Shown: piece after piece, positions 33,844 through 43,780 of the stretch
Position numbering within the stretch: position 1 is the first letter of the stretch
How the letters are laid out: each line of letters begins with the position of its first letter
Source: Bacteroidota bacterium
Lineage (GTDB): Bacteria > Bacteroidota > Bacteroidia > 2-12-FULL-35-15
Direction of reading: 5' to 3'
NCBI GenBank assembly: GCA_025963725.1
Contig: JAOQAE010000002.1
Coordinates: 1,051,765-1,115,764, forward strand
Length of the DNA stretch: 64,000 bases
The notes under the pieces: generated by a model
Databases searched by the model: none
Seen by the model: the letters and a program-made list of their open reading frames with translations, nothing else
What the model was told of the DNA's origin: nothing
Made by a program: the position numbers and the translations under genes

Positions 33844-35070
33844 ATGAAAGTCCTTTATATCTCTTACGATGGAATGACCGATCCGCTTGGGCAATCCCAG
33901 GTGATCCCTTATTTGCAGGGGCTTTCCGCGAAAGGGCATGAGATCACGCTCATCAGCTGCGAAAAGAAAGGACGCTTTTCCGCACACGGCGGCATGATCG
34001 CAGCATTGCTTTCCGCATCTTCCATCTCCTGGCATCCCGTGCCTTATTCCCCGCTGCCTTCCATGCTTTCCAAACAACTGAACCTGTTCCGCATGGAAAA
34101 AAAAGCGCGGCAGCTTTGTGAAGCTCAGCAGCCTGCCGCCGTTCATTGCCGCAGCTACATGGCTGCGCTCATCGGCTTAAAGCTGAAGCGGAAATACGGC
34201 ATTCAATTCATTTTCGATATGCGGGGATTCTGGGCCGACGAACGGATCGATGGCAATATCTGGAGCCTCCGCAATCCGCTCCACAAAAGGATCTATACCT
34301 ATTTCAAGAAAATGGAGACGGAGTTTCTCCTGAATGCCGACTATACCATTTCACTCACAGAAAACGCAAAGGAAGAGATCCTTTCCTGGCCTGCGCTGAA
34401 AGGAAAGCAGGTGCCGGTAGAAGTGATCCCCTGCTGTGCCGACCTCGATCTTTTTTCCGCGAAGTCCGTTGATCCGGCTCAGCAGCAATCATTGCGGGCC
34501 CGCTTCGGCATCGGCGAAAATGAGCTGGTGATCAGCTACCTCGGCTCCATCGGCACCTGGTACATGCTCGATGAAATGCTTGACTTTTTCAAATGCCTGC
34601 TTGCAAAAAAAACAAATGCAAAGTTTCTCTTCATCACGCCCGATGCCGCGGATCTGATCCACGAAGGCGCAAGGAAGAAGGGCATTCCGCCGGAACGGAT
34701 CATCGTTGTTTCAGCACAGCGGGCGGAGGTTCCGGCCTACCTCAGCCTGTCCGCCATTTCCCTTTATTTCATCCGGCCGCTGTATTCCAAAAAGGCATCT
34801 TCCCCCACAAAAACCGCGGAGATCATGGGCCTCGGCATTCCGCTCATCACTAATTCGGGCATTGGCGACAGCGACCTGATCCTTGGCGAAGCGAAAGCAG
34901 GCGCGCTGATAAATGAGTTTAGCACAGCGGAATATGAGCTGATAATTGAACAAATTGACGTACTTTTAAAGCTCGATAAATTAAAAATAGCGCAGGCTTC
35001 GGAAAAATATTTTTCACTGCAGCGCGGCGTTGAAAAATACGCCGCAGTTTACGGAAAGCTTGCTCATTAA
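33844..35070 (+). CDS. Glycosyltransferase family 4 type
   Basis: A 408-residue GT-B enzyme. The N-terminus MKVLYISYDGMTDPLGQSQV is typical of GT4 enzymes, and the C-terminal half has YLGSIGTWYMLDEML and a conserved SSPTKTAEIMGLGIPL. It restarts the plus-strand run after the polymerase-like gene and is followed by galE after 10 bases. The donor sugar is unknown. Confidence 0.85.
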   Translation: MKVLYISYDGMTDPLGQSQVIPYLQGLSAKGHEITLISCEKKGRFSAHGGMIAALLSASSISWHPVPYSPLPSMLSKQLNLFRMEKKARQLCEAQQPAAVHCRSYMAALIGLKLKRKYGIQFIFDMRGFWADERIDGNIWSLRNPLHKRIYTYFKKMETEFLLNADYTISLTENAKEEILSWPALKGKQVPVEVIPCCADLDLFSAKSVDPAQQQSLRARFGIGENELVISYLGSIGTWYMLDEMLDFFKCLLAKKTNAKFLFITPDAADLIHEGARKKGIPPERIIVVSAQRAEVPAYLSLSAISLYFIRPLYSKKASSPTKTAEIMGLGIPLITNSGIGDSDLILGEAKAGALINEFSTAEYELIIEQIDVLLKLDKLKIAQASEKYFSLQRGVEKYAAVYGKLAH

Positions 35071-35080
35071 CAGCATAAGA

Positions 35081-36115
35081 ATGGAACCAGGAAAAACAAT
35101 ACTTGTCACCGGGGGCGCCGGTTATATAGGCTCACATACGATCATCGAATTGCTCGAGACCACCTCCTTCAACGTGATCTCCATCGATAATTTCTCCAAC
35201 GCTTCAGCCAAAACGTTTGAGCGCATCGAAAAGATCACCGGAAAAAAAGTGCAGAACTACGCTGTGGATATGTGCGATATGAATGCGCTGTCTGCTGTAT
35301 TTGAAAAGGAACCAAACATCGGGGGCATCATTCATTTTGCCGCATACAAATCGGTTCCCGAATCGGTGATGCACCCTTCCAAATATTATTACAACAACCT
35401 CAACTCGCTCCTGAACGTCCTTGAATGCTGCAAGAAATATAAGATCACCGATTTTATATTTTCCTCTTCCTGCTCCGTTTACGGAAATATCAGCGAGCTG
35501 CCGGTAAAGGAAAGCACTCCCCTCGGCAAAGCGGAATCGCCTTATGCTTACACAAAGCAGGTAGGCGAGGAAATGCTGAAGGATTATGCAAGGGCATTTC
35601 CGGAGCTCAGCATTGTAGCGCTCCGCTACTTTAATCCAGTTGGGGCGCACCCAACCGGGCTGATCGGCGAATCGCCGCTCAACAAGCCGAACAACCTCGT
35701 GCCGATCATCACCAACACCGCTATCGGGAAGATCCCGCAAATGACCGTTTACGGGAAAGATTATCCTACACGCGACGGCACCTGCGTGCGCGATTATATC
35801 CATGTTACCGACGTTGCCGCTGCACACATCAAGGCGCTGAGCTATATCAGCGGTAAAAAGCAAAACAAAAATTTCTTTATTTTCAACTTAGGCACAGGGC
35901 TTGGCGTTAGCGTGCTCGAAGCCATCCATGCATTTGAAAAAGTATCGGCGCAAAAACTGAACTATATCATCGGCGAAAAGCGCCCAGGCGATGTGGGCGC
36001 GATCTATTCCGACACATCGCTTTCAGAAAAGGAACTGGGCTGGAAACCTGCATTCTCGCTCGACGAAATGATGGACACCGCCTGGAAATGGGAACTGCAA
36101 CAGCAAAAAGAATAA
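35081..36115 (+). CDS. galE: UDP-glucose 4-epimerase GalE
   Basis: The enzyme interconverts UDP-glucose and UDP-galactose (or the N-acetyl forms), giving precursors for the glycan. From the ATG at 35081 the protein has 344 residues with the NAD motif TGGAGYIGSH, the Ser in SSSCSVYGN and the YAYTK active site. A longer frame from 35030 would overlap the glycosyltransferase and lacks support. Confidence 0.93.
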   Translation: MEPGKTILVTGGAGYIGSHTIIELLETTSFNVISIDNFSNASAKTFERIEKITGKKVQNYAVDMCDMNALSAVFEKEPNIGGIIHFAAYKSVPESVMHPSKYYYNNLNSLLNVLECCKKYKITDFIFSSSCSVYGNISELPVKESTPLGKAESPYAYTKQVGEEMLKDYARAFPELSIVALRYFNPVGAHPTGLIGESPLNKPNNLVPIITNTAIGKIPQMTVYGKDYPTRDGTCVRDYIHVTDVAAAHIKALSYISGKKQNKNFFIFNLGTGLGVSVLEAIHAFEKVSAQKLNYIIGEKRPGDVGAIYSDTSLSEKELGWKPAFSLDEMMDTAWKWELQQQKE

Positions 36116-36131
36116 GCTTCCCACCGTGCCG

Positions 36132-37259
36132 ATGACAGAAAAAAAGAAAATATTCTTTCCTCACCTGGACGGGCTTCGCTTCTTCTGCTTTCTCTCGGTG
36201 TTCCTCTTTCACAGCTTTCATACGGAGTTCGATTCTATTAAAAATTCAGGCGTTTACACCTTTGTAAAAAAGGATCTTTTCGGCAACGGCAATATCGGCG
36301 TTAACTTTTTTTTCGTGCTCAGCGGCTTCCTCATCACCTACCTTCTTATTGAAGAAAAGGAAAGCCGCAGCACCATCGATGTAAAAAGCTTCTGGATGAG
36401 GCGCATCCTCCGCATCTGGCCCCTGTATTACTTTTGCGTGTTTTTCGGATTTGTTATTTTTCCATGGATCAAAGTACACTTCGGGCAAACGCCGATGGAA
36501 ACTGCCGATCCGCTCTACTACATCACCTTCACCAATAATTTTGATTTTATCAGCAAGGGCCTTCCCGACTCGTCGGTGCTTGGCGTGCTCTGGAGCATTG
36601 CCATCGAAGAGCAGTTTTATCTCCTGTGGCCGCTGCTGCTTGTTATTCTCCCGGTAAAGCATTACCCGAAAGCATTTATCCTCATCATCGCCGGCTCGCT
36701 CGCTTTCCGCGCGGCATTCCCCGATCCCGTGCTTTACGAGCATCATACACTTTCGTGCATCGGCGACCTCACCATCGGCGCGCTCGGCGCTTATTTATGC
36801 AGGCAGGAAACATTCCGCAACAGGATCGAGCACCTTGGCAGGCCCGCCATCATTGCGGTGTACCTTGCATTCTTTATCATCTTTTTTTCCCGCGAGCAGC
36901 TGTTCTGGGGCAATTATTACATCCGCGTTGTGGAGCGCATGATCATCGCGCTTGTCATTCTCCTCATCATTCTCGAACAGAATTTTTCGAAGCATTCATT
37001 TTATAAAATGGGGAACTTCAAAGCCGTCAGCAAGCTCGGCACTATCTCGTACGGACTGTATTGCCTGCATTTCATAGGGATCCTCATCACGATCCAACTT
37101 TCAAAAATGCTGCACATGAACAACAACGTTTGGGAAGTGCTGCTGCTGGAAACCTCCGCAGCGCTGCTCATCACCATTCTCATCAGCCGCTTCAGCTATA
37201 ACTACTATGAACGGTTTTTCCTGAAGCTGAAGGAAAAATTTGCCTACATCACCAAATAA
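36132..37259 (+). CDS. Acyltransferase 3 family membrane protein, second copy
   Basis: About 375 residues with ~10 helices. It opens KIFFPHLDGLRFFCF and has WSIAIEEQFYLLWPL, very like the copy at 24810-25955. ATG 36132 is chosen; a GTG at 36126 gives two more residues. It is the last gene of the glycan locus and probably O-acylates a sugar at another position. Confidence 0.87.
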   Translation: MTEKKKIFFPHLDGLRFFCFLSVFLFHSFHTEFDSIKNSGVYTFVKKDLFGNGNIGVNFFFVLSGFLITYLLIEEKESRSTIDVKSFWMRRILRIWPLYYFCVFFGFVIFPWIKVHFGQTPMETADPLYYITFTNNFDFISKGLPDSSVLGVLWSIAIEEQFYLLWPLLLVILPVKHYPKAFILIIAGSLAFRAAFPDPVLYEHHTLSCIGDLTIGALGAYLCRQETFRNRIEHLGRPAIIAVYLAFFIIFFSREQLFWGNYYIRVVERMIIALVILLIILEQNFSKHSFYKMGNFKAVSKLGTISYGLYCLHFIGILITIQLSKMLHMNNNVWEVLLLETSAALLITILISRFSYNYYERFFLKLKEKFAYITK

Positions 37260-37338
37260 TCTCCCGGCCCTTTTGCCCGCTTTCCCCTTTCATTAAACGG
37301 CTTTAATTGTTAACTTTACACCGGAAAAACTGAACTTT

Positions 37339-39555
37339 ATGCAAAAACAGGAAACAATTGATGTAGAGGCGGAAAAGAAAGAAATACTCAAGCGCTACCG
37401 GGCACTTCTCCAGGCATGCAAGCGTACCCTTGAAAAGGGCGACAAGCTACTCATCCGTAAAGCGTTCGACATTGCATTGGAAGCGCATAAGGACATGCGC
37501 AGAAAATCAGGCGAGCCTTATATCTACCACCCGATCGCCGTTGCGCACATTTGCGCCGAAGAGATCGGGCTGGGCACCACTTCCGTTGTATGCGCCCTCC
37601 TCCACGATGTGGTGGAAGATACCGACCTCACGCTCGATGATATCCGCGGGCTGTTCGGGGAAAAAGAAGCGAAGATCATCGACGGGCTTACAAAGATCTC
37701 CGGCGTGTTCGACCAGAGCTCTTCCCTGCAGGCAGAGAACTTCCGCAAGATGCTGCTTACCCTATCGGAAGATGTGCGCGTGATCCTCATCAAGCTGGCC
37801 GACCGCCTGCACAATATGCGCACGCTCGACAGCATGAAGCGCGACAAGCAATTAAAGATCGCTTCCGAAACACTGTACCTCTACGCCCCGCTGGCACACC
37901 GCCTCGGGCTCAATGCCATCAAGACCGAGCTGGAAGACCTCGGCTTAAAGTTCACCGAGCCTGATGTGTACGACGACATTCGCCTGCGCCTGAAAGAAGG
38001 GGAAACCGAACGGAAAAAGTTCATCACCAAGTTCATGGTGCCGATCAAGGAAATTCTCGATGAGGTTGGATTAAAAGCGAAGATCATCGGCCGCCCTAAA
38101 TCCATCTTCTCCATCAACAATAAGATCAAGACCAAGGGTGTTCCCTTTGAAGAGATCTACGACCTGTTCGCCATCCGCATCATCATCGACTCGCCTCCCG
38201 AAAATGAAAAATCGGATTGCTGGCGCGTATACTCCATCGTTACCGATTTTTATCACCCAAGCCCCGAAAGGCTTCGCGACTGGATCTCCACGCCGAAGGC
38301 CAACGGTTATGAAAGCCTTCATACAACAGTGATGGGGCCCGACGGGAAATGGGTGGAAGTGCAGATCCGCACCGTGCGCATGGATGAGCTTGCCGAAAAA
38401 GGATATGCGGCGCACTGGAAATACAAGGACAGCGCAAACGAAAGCCAGCTCGACGAATGGATCCGCAAGATCCGCGAGATCCTGGAAAACCCGCAGGACA
38501 ATGCACTCGAGTTCCTCGACGATTTCAAGCTCAATTTATTTGCCGAAGAGATCTTCGCCTTCACTCCGAAAGGAGAGATGAAAACACTTCCGATCAATGC
38601 CACCGCGCTCGATTTTGCATTCGATATTCACACGCAGGTAGGAGAAAAATGCATCGGCGCAAAAGTGAACCACAAGCTGGTCCCACTCAGCTACAAACTG
38701 AAAAGCGGCGACCAGGTGGAAGTGCTGACCTCCAGCAAGCAAACGCCGAAGGAGGACTGGCTCAATTACGTGGTCACCGCAAGGGCAAAAGCAAAGATCA
38801 AAAATGCGCTGAAGGAAGAGCGCCGCAAGGTGGCCGAGGAAGGCCGCGAAATGCTGGAGCGAAAATTCAATCACCTCAAGATCGATTTCACCGTACCGAA
38901 CATCAACAGCCTTGCGAATTATTTCAAGCTGCCCAGCAGCCAGGAATTGTTTTACCGCGTGGCCGTTGGCAATATCAACCTCAAGCATTTAAAGGATTTC
39001 CGCCAGGAACAGGGAACCATCGTCCACAAAACAGGCAGCATCAAAAAGGCCGAGGCAGCTCCTTCGCTGGAGCAGATGGTGGCGAATGCCCGCGGAAAAT
39101 CCGACATGCTGGTGATCGGCGAGAACCTCAACAAGATCGACTACAAGCTTTCTCCCTGCTGCTCGCCTATTCCCGGCGATGATGTATTCGGGTTTGTGAC
39201 CATCAACGAAGGCATCAAGATCCACCGCGTGAACTGTCCGAACGCAGTACAGCTCTTATCCAACTACGCATACAGGGTGGTAAAGGCCAAATGGACCAGC
39301 CAGGAGCTCATCTCCTTCCTTGCCGGGATCAAGATCACGGGGATCGATGAGGTTGGCCTGGTAAGCAACATCACCAAGATCATTTCCAACGAGCTGAACG
39401 TAAATATGCGCTCCATCAGCTTCGATACCAACGATGGTACGTTCGACGGCAGCGTGACCGTATTCGTGCACGATACGCACCACCTTACCGAGCTCATGAA
39501 AAAGCTGAAGAAGGTGCACGGCGTGCTTACCGTTACGCGGATGGACGGCAATTAA
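37339..39555 (+). CDS. RelA/SpoT-family bifunctional (p)ppGpp synthetase/hydrolase
   Basis: The 738-residue protein has the full long-RSH layout: HD hydrolase domain (YHPIAVAHICAEEI, LLHDVVEDTDLT near 90-105), synthetase domain (GRPKSIFSINNKI and IYDLFAIRIII), TGS domain (EIFAFTPKGEMKTLP) and C-terminal ACT domain (EVGLVSNITKIISNEL). It makes and breaks the stringent alarmone ppGpp. Both the hydrolase HD and the synthetase core look intact, so it can probably do both. It is followed by a terminator and then fur. Confidence 0.94.
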   Translation: MQKQETIDVEAEKKEILKRYRALLQACKRTLEKGDKLLIRKAFDIALEAHKDMRRKSGEPYIYHPIAVAHICAEEIGLGTTSVVCALLHDVVEDTDLTLDDIRGLFGEKEAKIIDGLTKISGVFDQSSSLQAENFRKMLLTLSEDVRVILIKLADRLHNMRTLDSMKRDKQLKIASETLYLYAPLAHRLGLNAIKTELEDLGLKFTEPDVYDDIRLRLKEGETERKKFITKFMVPIKEILDEVGLKAKIIGRPKSIFSINNKIKTKGVPFEEIYDLFAIRIIIDSPPENEKSDCWRVYSIVTDFYHPSPERLRDWISTPKANGYESLHTTVMGPDGKWVEVQIRTVRMDELAEKGYAAHWKYKDSANESQLDEWIRKIREILENPQDNALEFLDDFKLNLFAEEIFAFTPKGEMKTLPINATALDFAFDIHTQVGEKCIGAKVNHKLVPLSYKLKSGDQVEVLTSSKQTPKEDWLNYVVTARAKAKIKNALKEERRKVAEEGREMLERKFNHLKIDFTVPNINSLANYFKLPSSQELFYRVAVGNINLKHLKDFRQEQGTIVHKTGSIKKAEAAPSLEQMVANARGKSDMLVIGENLNKIDYKLSPCCSPIPGDDVFGFVTINEGIKIHRVNCPNAVQLLSNYAYRVVKAKWTSQELISFLAGIKITGIDEVGLVSNITKIISNELNVNMRSISFDTNDGTFDGSVTVFVHDTHHLTELMKKLKKVHGVLTVTRMDGN

Positions 39556-39577
39556 TCCCGCACAAACCATTTCCCCC

Positions 39578-39627
39578 AAAGAGCTCAACAACCCTGCAAT
39601 GGCAGCGCTTTTGGGCTCTTTTTTTTG
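39578..39627 (+). terminator. Terminator after the RelA/SpoT gene
   Basis: AAAGAGC pairs with GCTCTTT around an inner CTGC-AATG-GCAG hairpin, and the structure ends in a run of eight to nine T. It begins about 20 bases after the stop codon. Confidence 0.75.
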
Positions 39628-39654
39628 TTAATATCTTATCATCCGGGTACCGAA

Positions 39655-39662
39655 TAATTTTG
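39655..39662 (+). promoter_or_regulatory. Possible -7 box of the fur/STAS/purA unit
   Basis: TAATTTTG matches the Bacteroidota TAnnTTTG -7 consensus and lies about 29 bases before the fur ATG. No TTG stands at the ideal -33 distance, so the call is weak. Confidence 0.35.
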
Positions 39663-39690
39663 TATTTTTATATCCTAAATCGTTGGGAAC

Positions 39691-40167
39691 ATGGCTGCTG
39701 TTGATACTAAAGAAACAGTTAAACAATTATTTTCGGAATACCTCACTACGAACGGGCACAGGAAAACGCCCGAGCGCTTTGCTATTTTAAATGAGATCTA
39801 TTCACATGGAGGGCACTTTGATATCGAGTCGCTTTACATCCACATGAAGAATAAAAAATACCGCGTGAGCCGTGCCACGCTTTACAATACAATTGAGCTG
39901 CTCCTGAATTCGAACCTCGTTACAAAGCACCAGTTCGGCAAGAACCTCGCACAGTTCGAGAAATCGTACGAGTACAAGCAGCACGACCACCTCATCTGCC
40001 AGGATTGCGAAAAGGTGTTTGAATTCTGCGATCCGCGCATCCAGCAGATCCAGAAAATGGCGGGCGACATCCTTGATTTCAACATTTCTCACCATTCGCT
40101 TAACCTCTACGGCAAATGCAACAAGCTGGCAAATGGCGTTTGCGAACACATGAAATTGAAAAAATAA
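39691..40167 (+). CDS. Fur-family transcriptional regulator
   Basis: A 158-residue Fur/Zur/PerR-type repressor. The winged helix lies at 15-85 ([26 protein letters not shown]). The metal and dimer part carries [14 protein letters not shown] and a Cys-rich end (CNKLANGVC). Whether it senses iron, zinc or peroxide cannot be told. It opens a conserved group with a STAS protein and purA. Confidence 0.92.
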   Translation: MAAVDTKETVKQLFSEYLTTNGHRKTPERFAILNEIYSHGGHFDIESLYIHMKNKKYRVSRATLYNTIELLLNSNLVTKHQFGKNLAQFEKSYEYKQHDHLICQDCEKVFEFCDPRIQQIQKMAGDILDFNISHHSLNLYGKCNKLANGVCEHMKLKK

Positions 40168-40179
40168 ACAAACAGAAAT

Positions 40180-40527
40180 ATGATCTTTGATTACACATCC
40201 AAACCGGAGAATGGCCTCAATGTTTATCACCTCGGCGGTGAGCTGATCGACCGCGACCAGGCAGTGAAAATGCTGGCAGAGATCGATGAAGCCATTTCAA
40301 AGGGGCAGAACAAAGTATTGCTGAACCTCCAGGAGCTGAAGTACATCAACAGCAGCGGACTGAACATTTTCATCAATATTCTCACAAAGGCAAGAAAGGC
40401 CGGCGGCGATGTAGCGATCTGCTGCGTCAATAAAAAGATCAACGAGCTGCTGGTGATCACCAAGCTCAACAGCGTTTTCAACGTAAGCGATTCAACGGAG
40501 AAAGCGATTGCTGTTTTGAATAAGTGA
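40180..40527 (+). CDS. STAS-domain protein, anti-sigma factor antagonist type
   Basis: A 115-residue single STAS domain like SpoIIAA/RsbV. The Ser that such proteins carry as a phosphorylation site is in YINSSGLNIFINIL. No partner anti-sigma kinase is encoded nearby. It lies 12 bases after fur and is probably in the same transcript. Confidence 0.85.
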   Translation: MIFDYTSKPENGLNVYHLGGELIDRDQAVKMLAEIDEAISKGQNKVLLNLQELKYINSSGLNIFINILTKARKAGGDVAICCVNKKINELLVITKLNSVFNVSDSTEKAIAVLNK

Positions 40528-40574
40528 AGGAAGTGGGGAGTTTGTAGTTTGTAGTTTGTAGTTCGTAGACGGTT

Positions 40575-40715
40575 AGCCCACCCGCTTTCTCGATACTCTC
40601 CCTTCGGTCGAACTCGAAATGACAACACACAATTCGTAATTAGTAGATAGGTAAAGATTCGTAATTCGCAGAAAACACAGATTCGTAAAATTCGTACAGA
40701 TTCGTTATCCGTACC
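40575..40715. repeat. Intergenic repeats: TCGAGAA-family half and CACAGATTCGTA element
   Basis: The 222-bp gap before purA holds a half copy of the TCGAGA family (40577-40622) and a direct-repeat element CACAGATTCGTAAAATTCGT at 40676-40695 that runs on to ATCCGTACC. Relatives of the second element occur at 44911-44950 and 45824-45860. No gene is seen here. Confidence 0.55.
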
Positions 40716-40749
40716 ATAAAAATCAAAAATTCAACAAATCATACTTAGA

Positions 40750-42030
40750 ATGAAGGTAGATGTATTACTGGGTCTTCAGTGGGGAGACGAAGGAAAAGGA
40801 AAAATCGTAGATGTATTAACGCCAAAATATGATATCATCGGGCGGTTCCAGGGTGGCCCGAATGCGGGACATACCCTTGAGTTCAACGGCATCAAGCATG
40901 TGTTGAGAACAATTCCTTCCGGGATCTTTCATGAAAAATCGCTGAACATCATCGGTAACGGCGTAGTGATCGACCCTGTGGTGCTGATCGCAGAGATCGA
41001 TGCGCTCATCAAAATGGGTGTCGACGTAAAATCAAAGCTCCTGTTCGCACAGAAGGCGCACCTCATCCTGCCCACACACCGCCTGCTGGATGCAGCTTCG
41101 GAAGCAGCCAAAGGAAAAGAGAAGATCGGGTCCACGCTGAAAGGCATCGGGCCTACCTACATGGATAAGACCGGCCGCAACGGCATCCGCATGGGCGATA
41201 TTATGCTGCCTAACTTCCGGGAAAAATACGATACGCTCGTGGAGAAGCATAAGCAGATCCTCAGCCATCACAACTTCGAATACAACCTTTCCGAAATGGA
41301 ACCGGAATGGTTCAAAGCCATTGAAACGCTTAAATCCTTTCAGCAGATCGAAAGCGAGCATTACATCAACAATGCGCTGAAAGAGAACAAGGCGATCCTT
41401 GCAGAAGGCGCACAGGGCTCATTGCTCGACATCGATTTCGGCTCTTATCCTTTTGTAACATCTTCCAACACCATCTGCGCAGGCGCCTGCACAGGTCTTG
41501 GCATTGCACCGAACCGCATCGGCAATGTATTTGGAATTTTCAAGGCATACTGCACACGCGTGGGCAGCGGGCCGTTCCCTACCGAGCTGCACGACGAGAT
41601 CGGCGACCAGATCCGCAACAACGGACGCGAGTTCGGCTCCGTTACAGGCCGCCCGAGGCGCACCGGCTGGCTCGACATCCCCGCATTGAAATATGCCGTG
41701 ATGATCAACGGCGTTACCGAGCTGCTGATGATGAAAGCCGATATTCTCAGCGGCTTCGACACTATTAAGGTTTGCACCTCCTACATGTACCAGGGCAAGC
41801 AGATCGATTACATGCCATACGATTTTTCACCGGAATTGCTTTCTCCCGTTTACACGGAGCTGAAAGGATGGAAGCAGGACCTTACCGGGCTGCATGACCC
41901 GAACGACATGCCGGAAGCGCTGAACGAATACATCGCATTCATCGAGCGCGCAACCGGCGTTCCTATCACGGTGGTGTCTGTAGGGCCCGACCGCACACAA
42001 ACGCTCATCCGCAAGAAAGAACTGGTATAA
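40750..42030 (+). CDS. purA: Adenylosuccinate synthetase
   Basis: The enzyme joins IMP and aspartate with GTP to make adenylosuccinate in AMP synthesis. The 426-residue protein starts with the GTP-binding GLQWGDEGKGKIVD and shows GPTYMDKTGRNGIR, EGAQGSLLDIDFGSYPFV and TGRPRRTGWLD. Length and motifs are normal. Confidence 0.97.
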   Translation: MKVDVLLGLQWGDEGKGKIVDVLTPKYDIIGRFQGGPNAGHTLEFNGIKHVLRTIPSGIFHEKSLNIIGNGVVIDPVVLIAEIDALIKMGVDVKSKLLFAQKAHLILPTHRLLDAASEAAKGKEKIGSTLKGIGPTYMDKTGRNGIRMGDIMLPNFREKYDTLVEKHKQILSHHNFEYNLSEMEPEWFKAIETLKSFQQIESEHYINNALKENKAILAEGAQGSLLDIDFGSYPFVTSSNTICAGACTGLGIAPNRIGNVFGIFKAYCTRVGSGPFPTELHDEIGDQIRNNGREFGSVTGRPRRTGWLDIPALKYAVMINGVTELLMMKADILSGFDTIKVCTSYMYQGKQIDYMPYDFSPELLSPVYTELKGWKQDLTGLHDPNDMPEALNEYIAFIERATGVPITVVSVGPDRTQTLIRKKELV

Positions 42031-42047
42031 AATTTGAACTTCAATAG

Positions 42048-42079
42048 CATCATTCCTCTCCGCAAGGCGGGGAATGATG
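42048..42079 (+). other. Hairpin covering the first ATGs of the OstA-like gene
   Basis: CATCATTCC (42048-42056) pairs with GGAATGATG (42071-42079). The right arm contains the two first ATG codons at 42074 and 42077. Either it controls access to that start, or it is a palindromic repeat and translation begins at the ATG at 42101, which heads a cleaner signal peptide. Confidence 0.55.
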
Positions 42080-43768
42080 ATTAAACCTAATTCCAGACGG
42101 ATGTTCAGAAACACAAAATACTCCAACTTTATTTTCCGCCTCAGCTTTTGTGTTTTCCTGCTTTCCTCCTTTTTCACCCTCGCTCAAAGCTCTGTACAGG
42201 CCGGCGGCAAAAAGATCGAGATCCTCAATGCAGGCGCATTGCGGTTTTCCGACAGCATTGCCAGTGGCGCCAAGCGCCTGATCGGCGATGTGCGGCTGAA
42301 GCATGAAGCTGTGCTTATGTTCTGCGACAGCGCGTACCTCTATTCCGATAACTCGCTGGATGCATTCGGACATGTGCACATCCGGCAGAATGATACGATC
42401 AACCTGTATGGCGACCTGCTGAAATACAACGGGAATACAAAAAAGGCGCTCCTCACCAAAAATGTGAGCGTGAACAAAACCGACATGACGCTTACCACGC
42501 AGGAGCTGAATTACGATGTGACCACCAGCGTTGGTTTTTATGTAACGCCGGCGAAGATCGTGAACAAGGAGAATGTGCTCACCAGCGACCAGGGTTATTT
42601 CTTCGCCAAAACAAACGACCTTACCTTCAAGAAAAATGTGGTGCTCACCAATCCGCAGTTTGTGATCAACTGCGATACGATGCGCTACAACACCACTTCC
42701 AAGATCACTTACTTCACCGGCCCAACCACCATTAAAAGCAAGGAAAACCTCATCTACGCCGAAGACGGCTGGTACGATACCTTCAATGATGTTTCCCGCT
42801 TCAGCAAAAATTCATACATCATCACAAAGGATCAGAAGATGTTTGGCGACAGCCTTTACTATGACCGGAAGAAAGGCCTCGGCAAGGCGAAAAAGAACGT
42901 GCAGATCATCGATACCGCGCAAAAGGCCACTATCAGCGGCGACCTGGCGCTGTATTACGAGTTCATCGACCTCTCGATCATGACCGGGCATGCGTTGCTC
43001 ACACAGATCTATGATACTGATAGCCTGAAAAAGGATACGCTCTACATCCATGCCGACACCTTAAAGGCCTGGGGCGAGCTGGCTGCAAGGGCTGCCGCTT
43101 CGGGCGGAAAGATCAAATACACACGGAACCGCAATAAGGATCCCAAAGCTCCGAAAGCGATTATCGATCCGAAGAATCCGAATGATACAACGGAGTTTGA
43201 TAACGACCAGCGGCTGTTCGCGTATCACAAAGTGAAATTTTTCAAGAACGACATGCAGGGAAAATGTGATTCCCTGATCTACAGCACCTACGATTCAACC
43301 ATGAAGCTTTACGGCGATCCCGTGCTGTGGTCGGATGCGAACCAGCTCACATCCGACAGCATCCGGGTGAACACCGGAAAAAAATCGATTAAGTCGCTGG
43401 AACTGTTTGGGACGGGATTCATTGTTTCGCAGGAAGACAGCCTGCGCTATAACCAGATCCGCGGGAAATACATGAAGGGCTATTTTAATGACAACAAGCT
43501 CTACCGCGTGGATGTGGAAGGAAACGGCCAGACCATCTATTTCGCAAAGGAGAAGCAGGAGCTGAAAGCGGTGAACCGCGCCGATTGCAGCGACCTCCGC
43601 ATTTTGCTGAAAGATAACCAGATCGACAGGATCACGTTCCTGACGAAGCCGGAAGCAACCTTATACCCGCTCGACAAGATCGATGTAAAAGAGCTGAAGC
43701 TGAAAGATTTCAGCTGGCGCATAAAACAAAGGCCATTGACGTTTAAAGATATTTTCACCTGGAACTAA
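42074..43768 (+). CDS. OstA/LptA-like periplasmic protein
   Basis: The protein has up to 564 residues with a signal peptide (FIFRLSFCVFLLSSFFTLAQ). The body is made of repeated beta-strands like the LptA/OstA fold (GDVRLKHEAVLMFCDSAYLYSD, AFGHVHIRQNDTINLYGD, YFAKTNDLTFKKNVVL). LptA-type proteins bridge lipopolysaccharide across the periplasm towards LptD, whose gene lies 7 kb downstream. It is longer than Escherichia LptA (~185 residues), as is usual for Bacteroidota OstA-like proteins. A start at 42101 is possible. Confidence 0.82.
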   Translation: MMIKPNSRRMFRNTKYSNFIFRLSFCVFLLSSFFTLAQSSVQAGGKKIEILNAGALRFSDSIASGAKRLIGDVRLKHEAVLMFCDSAYLYSDNSLDAFGHVHIRQNDTINLYGDLLKYNGNTKKALLTKNVSVNKTDMTLTTQELNYDVTTSVGFYVTPAKIVNKENVLTSDQGYFFAKTNDLTFKKNVVLTNPQFVINCDTMRYNTTSKITYFTGPTTIKSKENLIYAEDGWYDTFNDVSRFSKNSYIITKDQKMFGDSLYYDRKKGLGKAKKNVQIIDTAQKATISGDLALYYEFIDLSIMTGHALLTQIYDTDSLKKDTLYIHADTLKAWGELAARAAASGGKIKYTRNRNKDPKAPKAIIDPKNPNDTTEFDNDQRLFAYHKVKFFKNDMQGKCDSLIYSTYDSTMKLYGDPVLWSDANQLTSDSIRVNTGKKSIKSLELFGTGFIVSQEDSLRYNQIRGKYMKGYFNDNKLYRVDVEGNGQTIYFAKEKQELKAVNRADCSDLRILLKDNQIDRITFLTKPEATLYPLDKIDVKELKLKDFSWRIKQRPLTFKDIFTWN

Positions 43769-43780
43769 AATCCCGATCCC

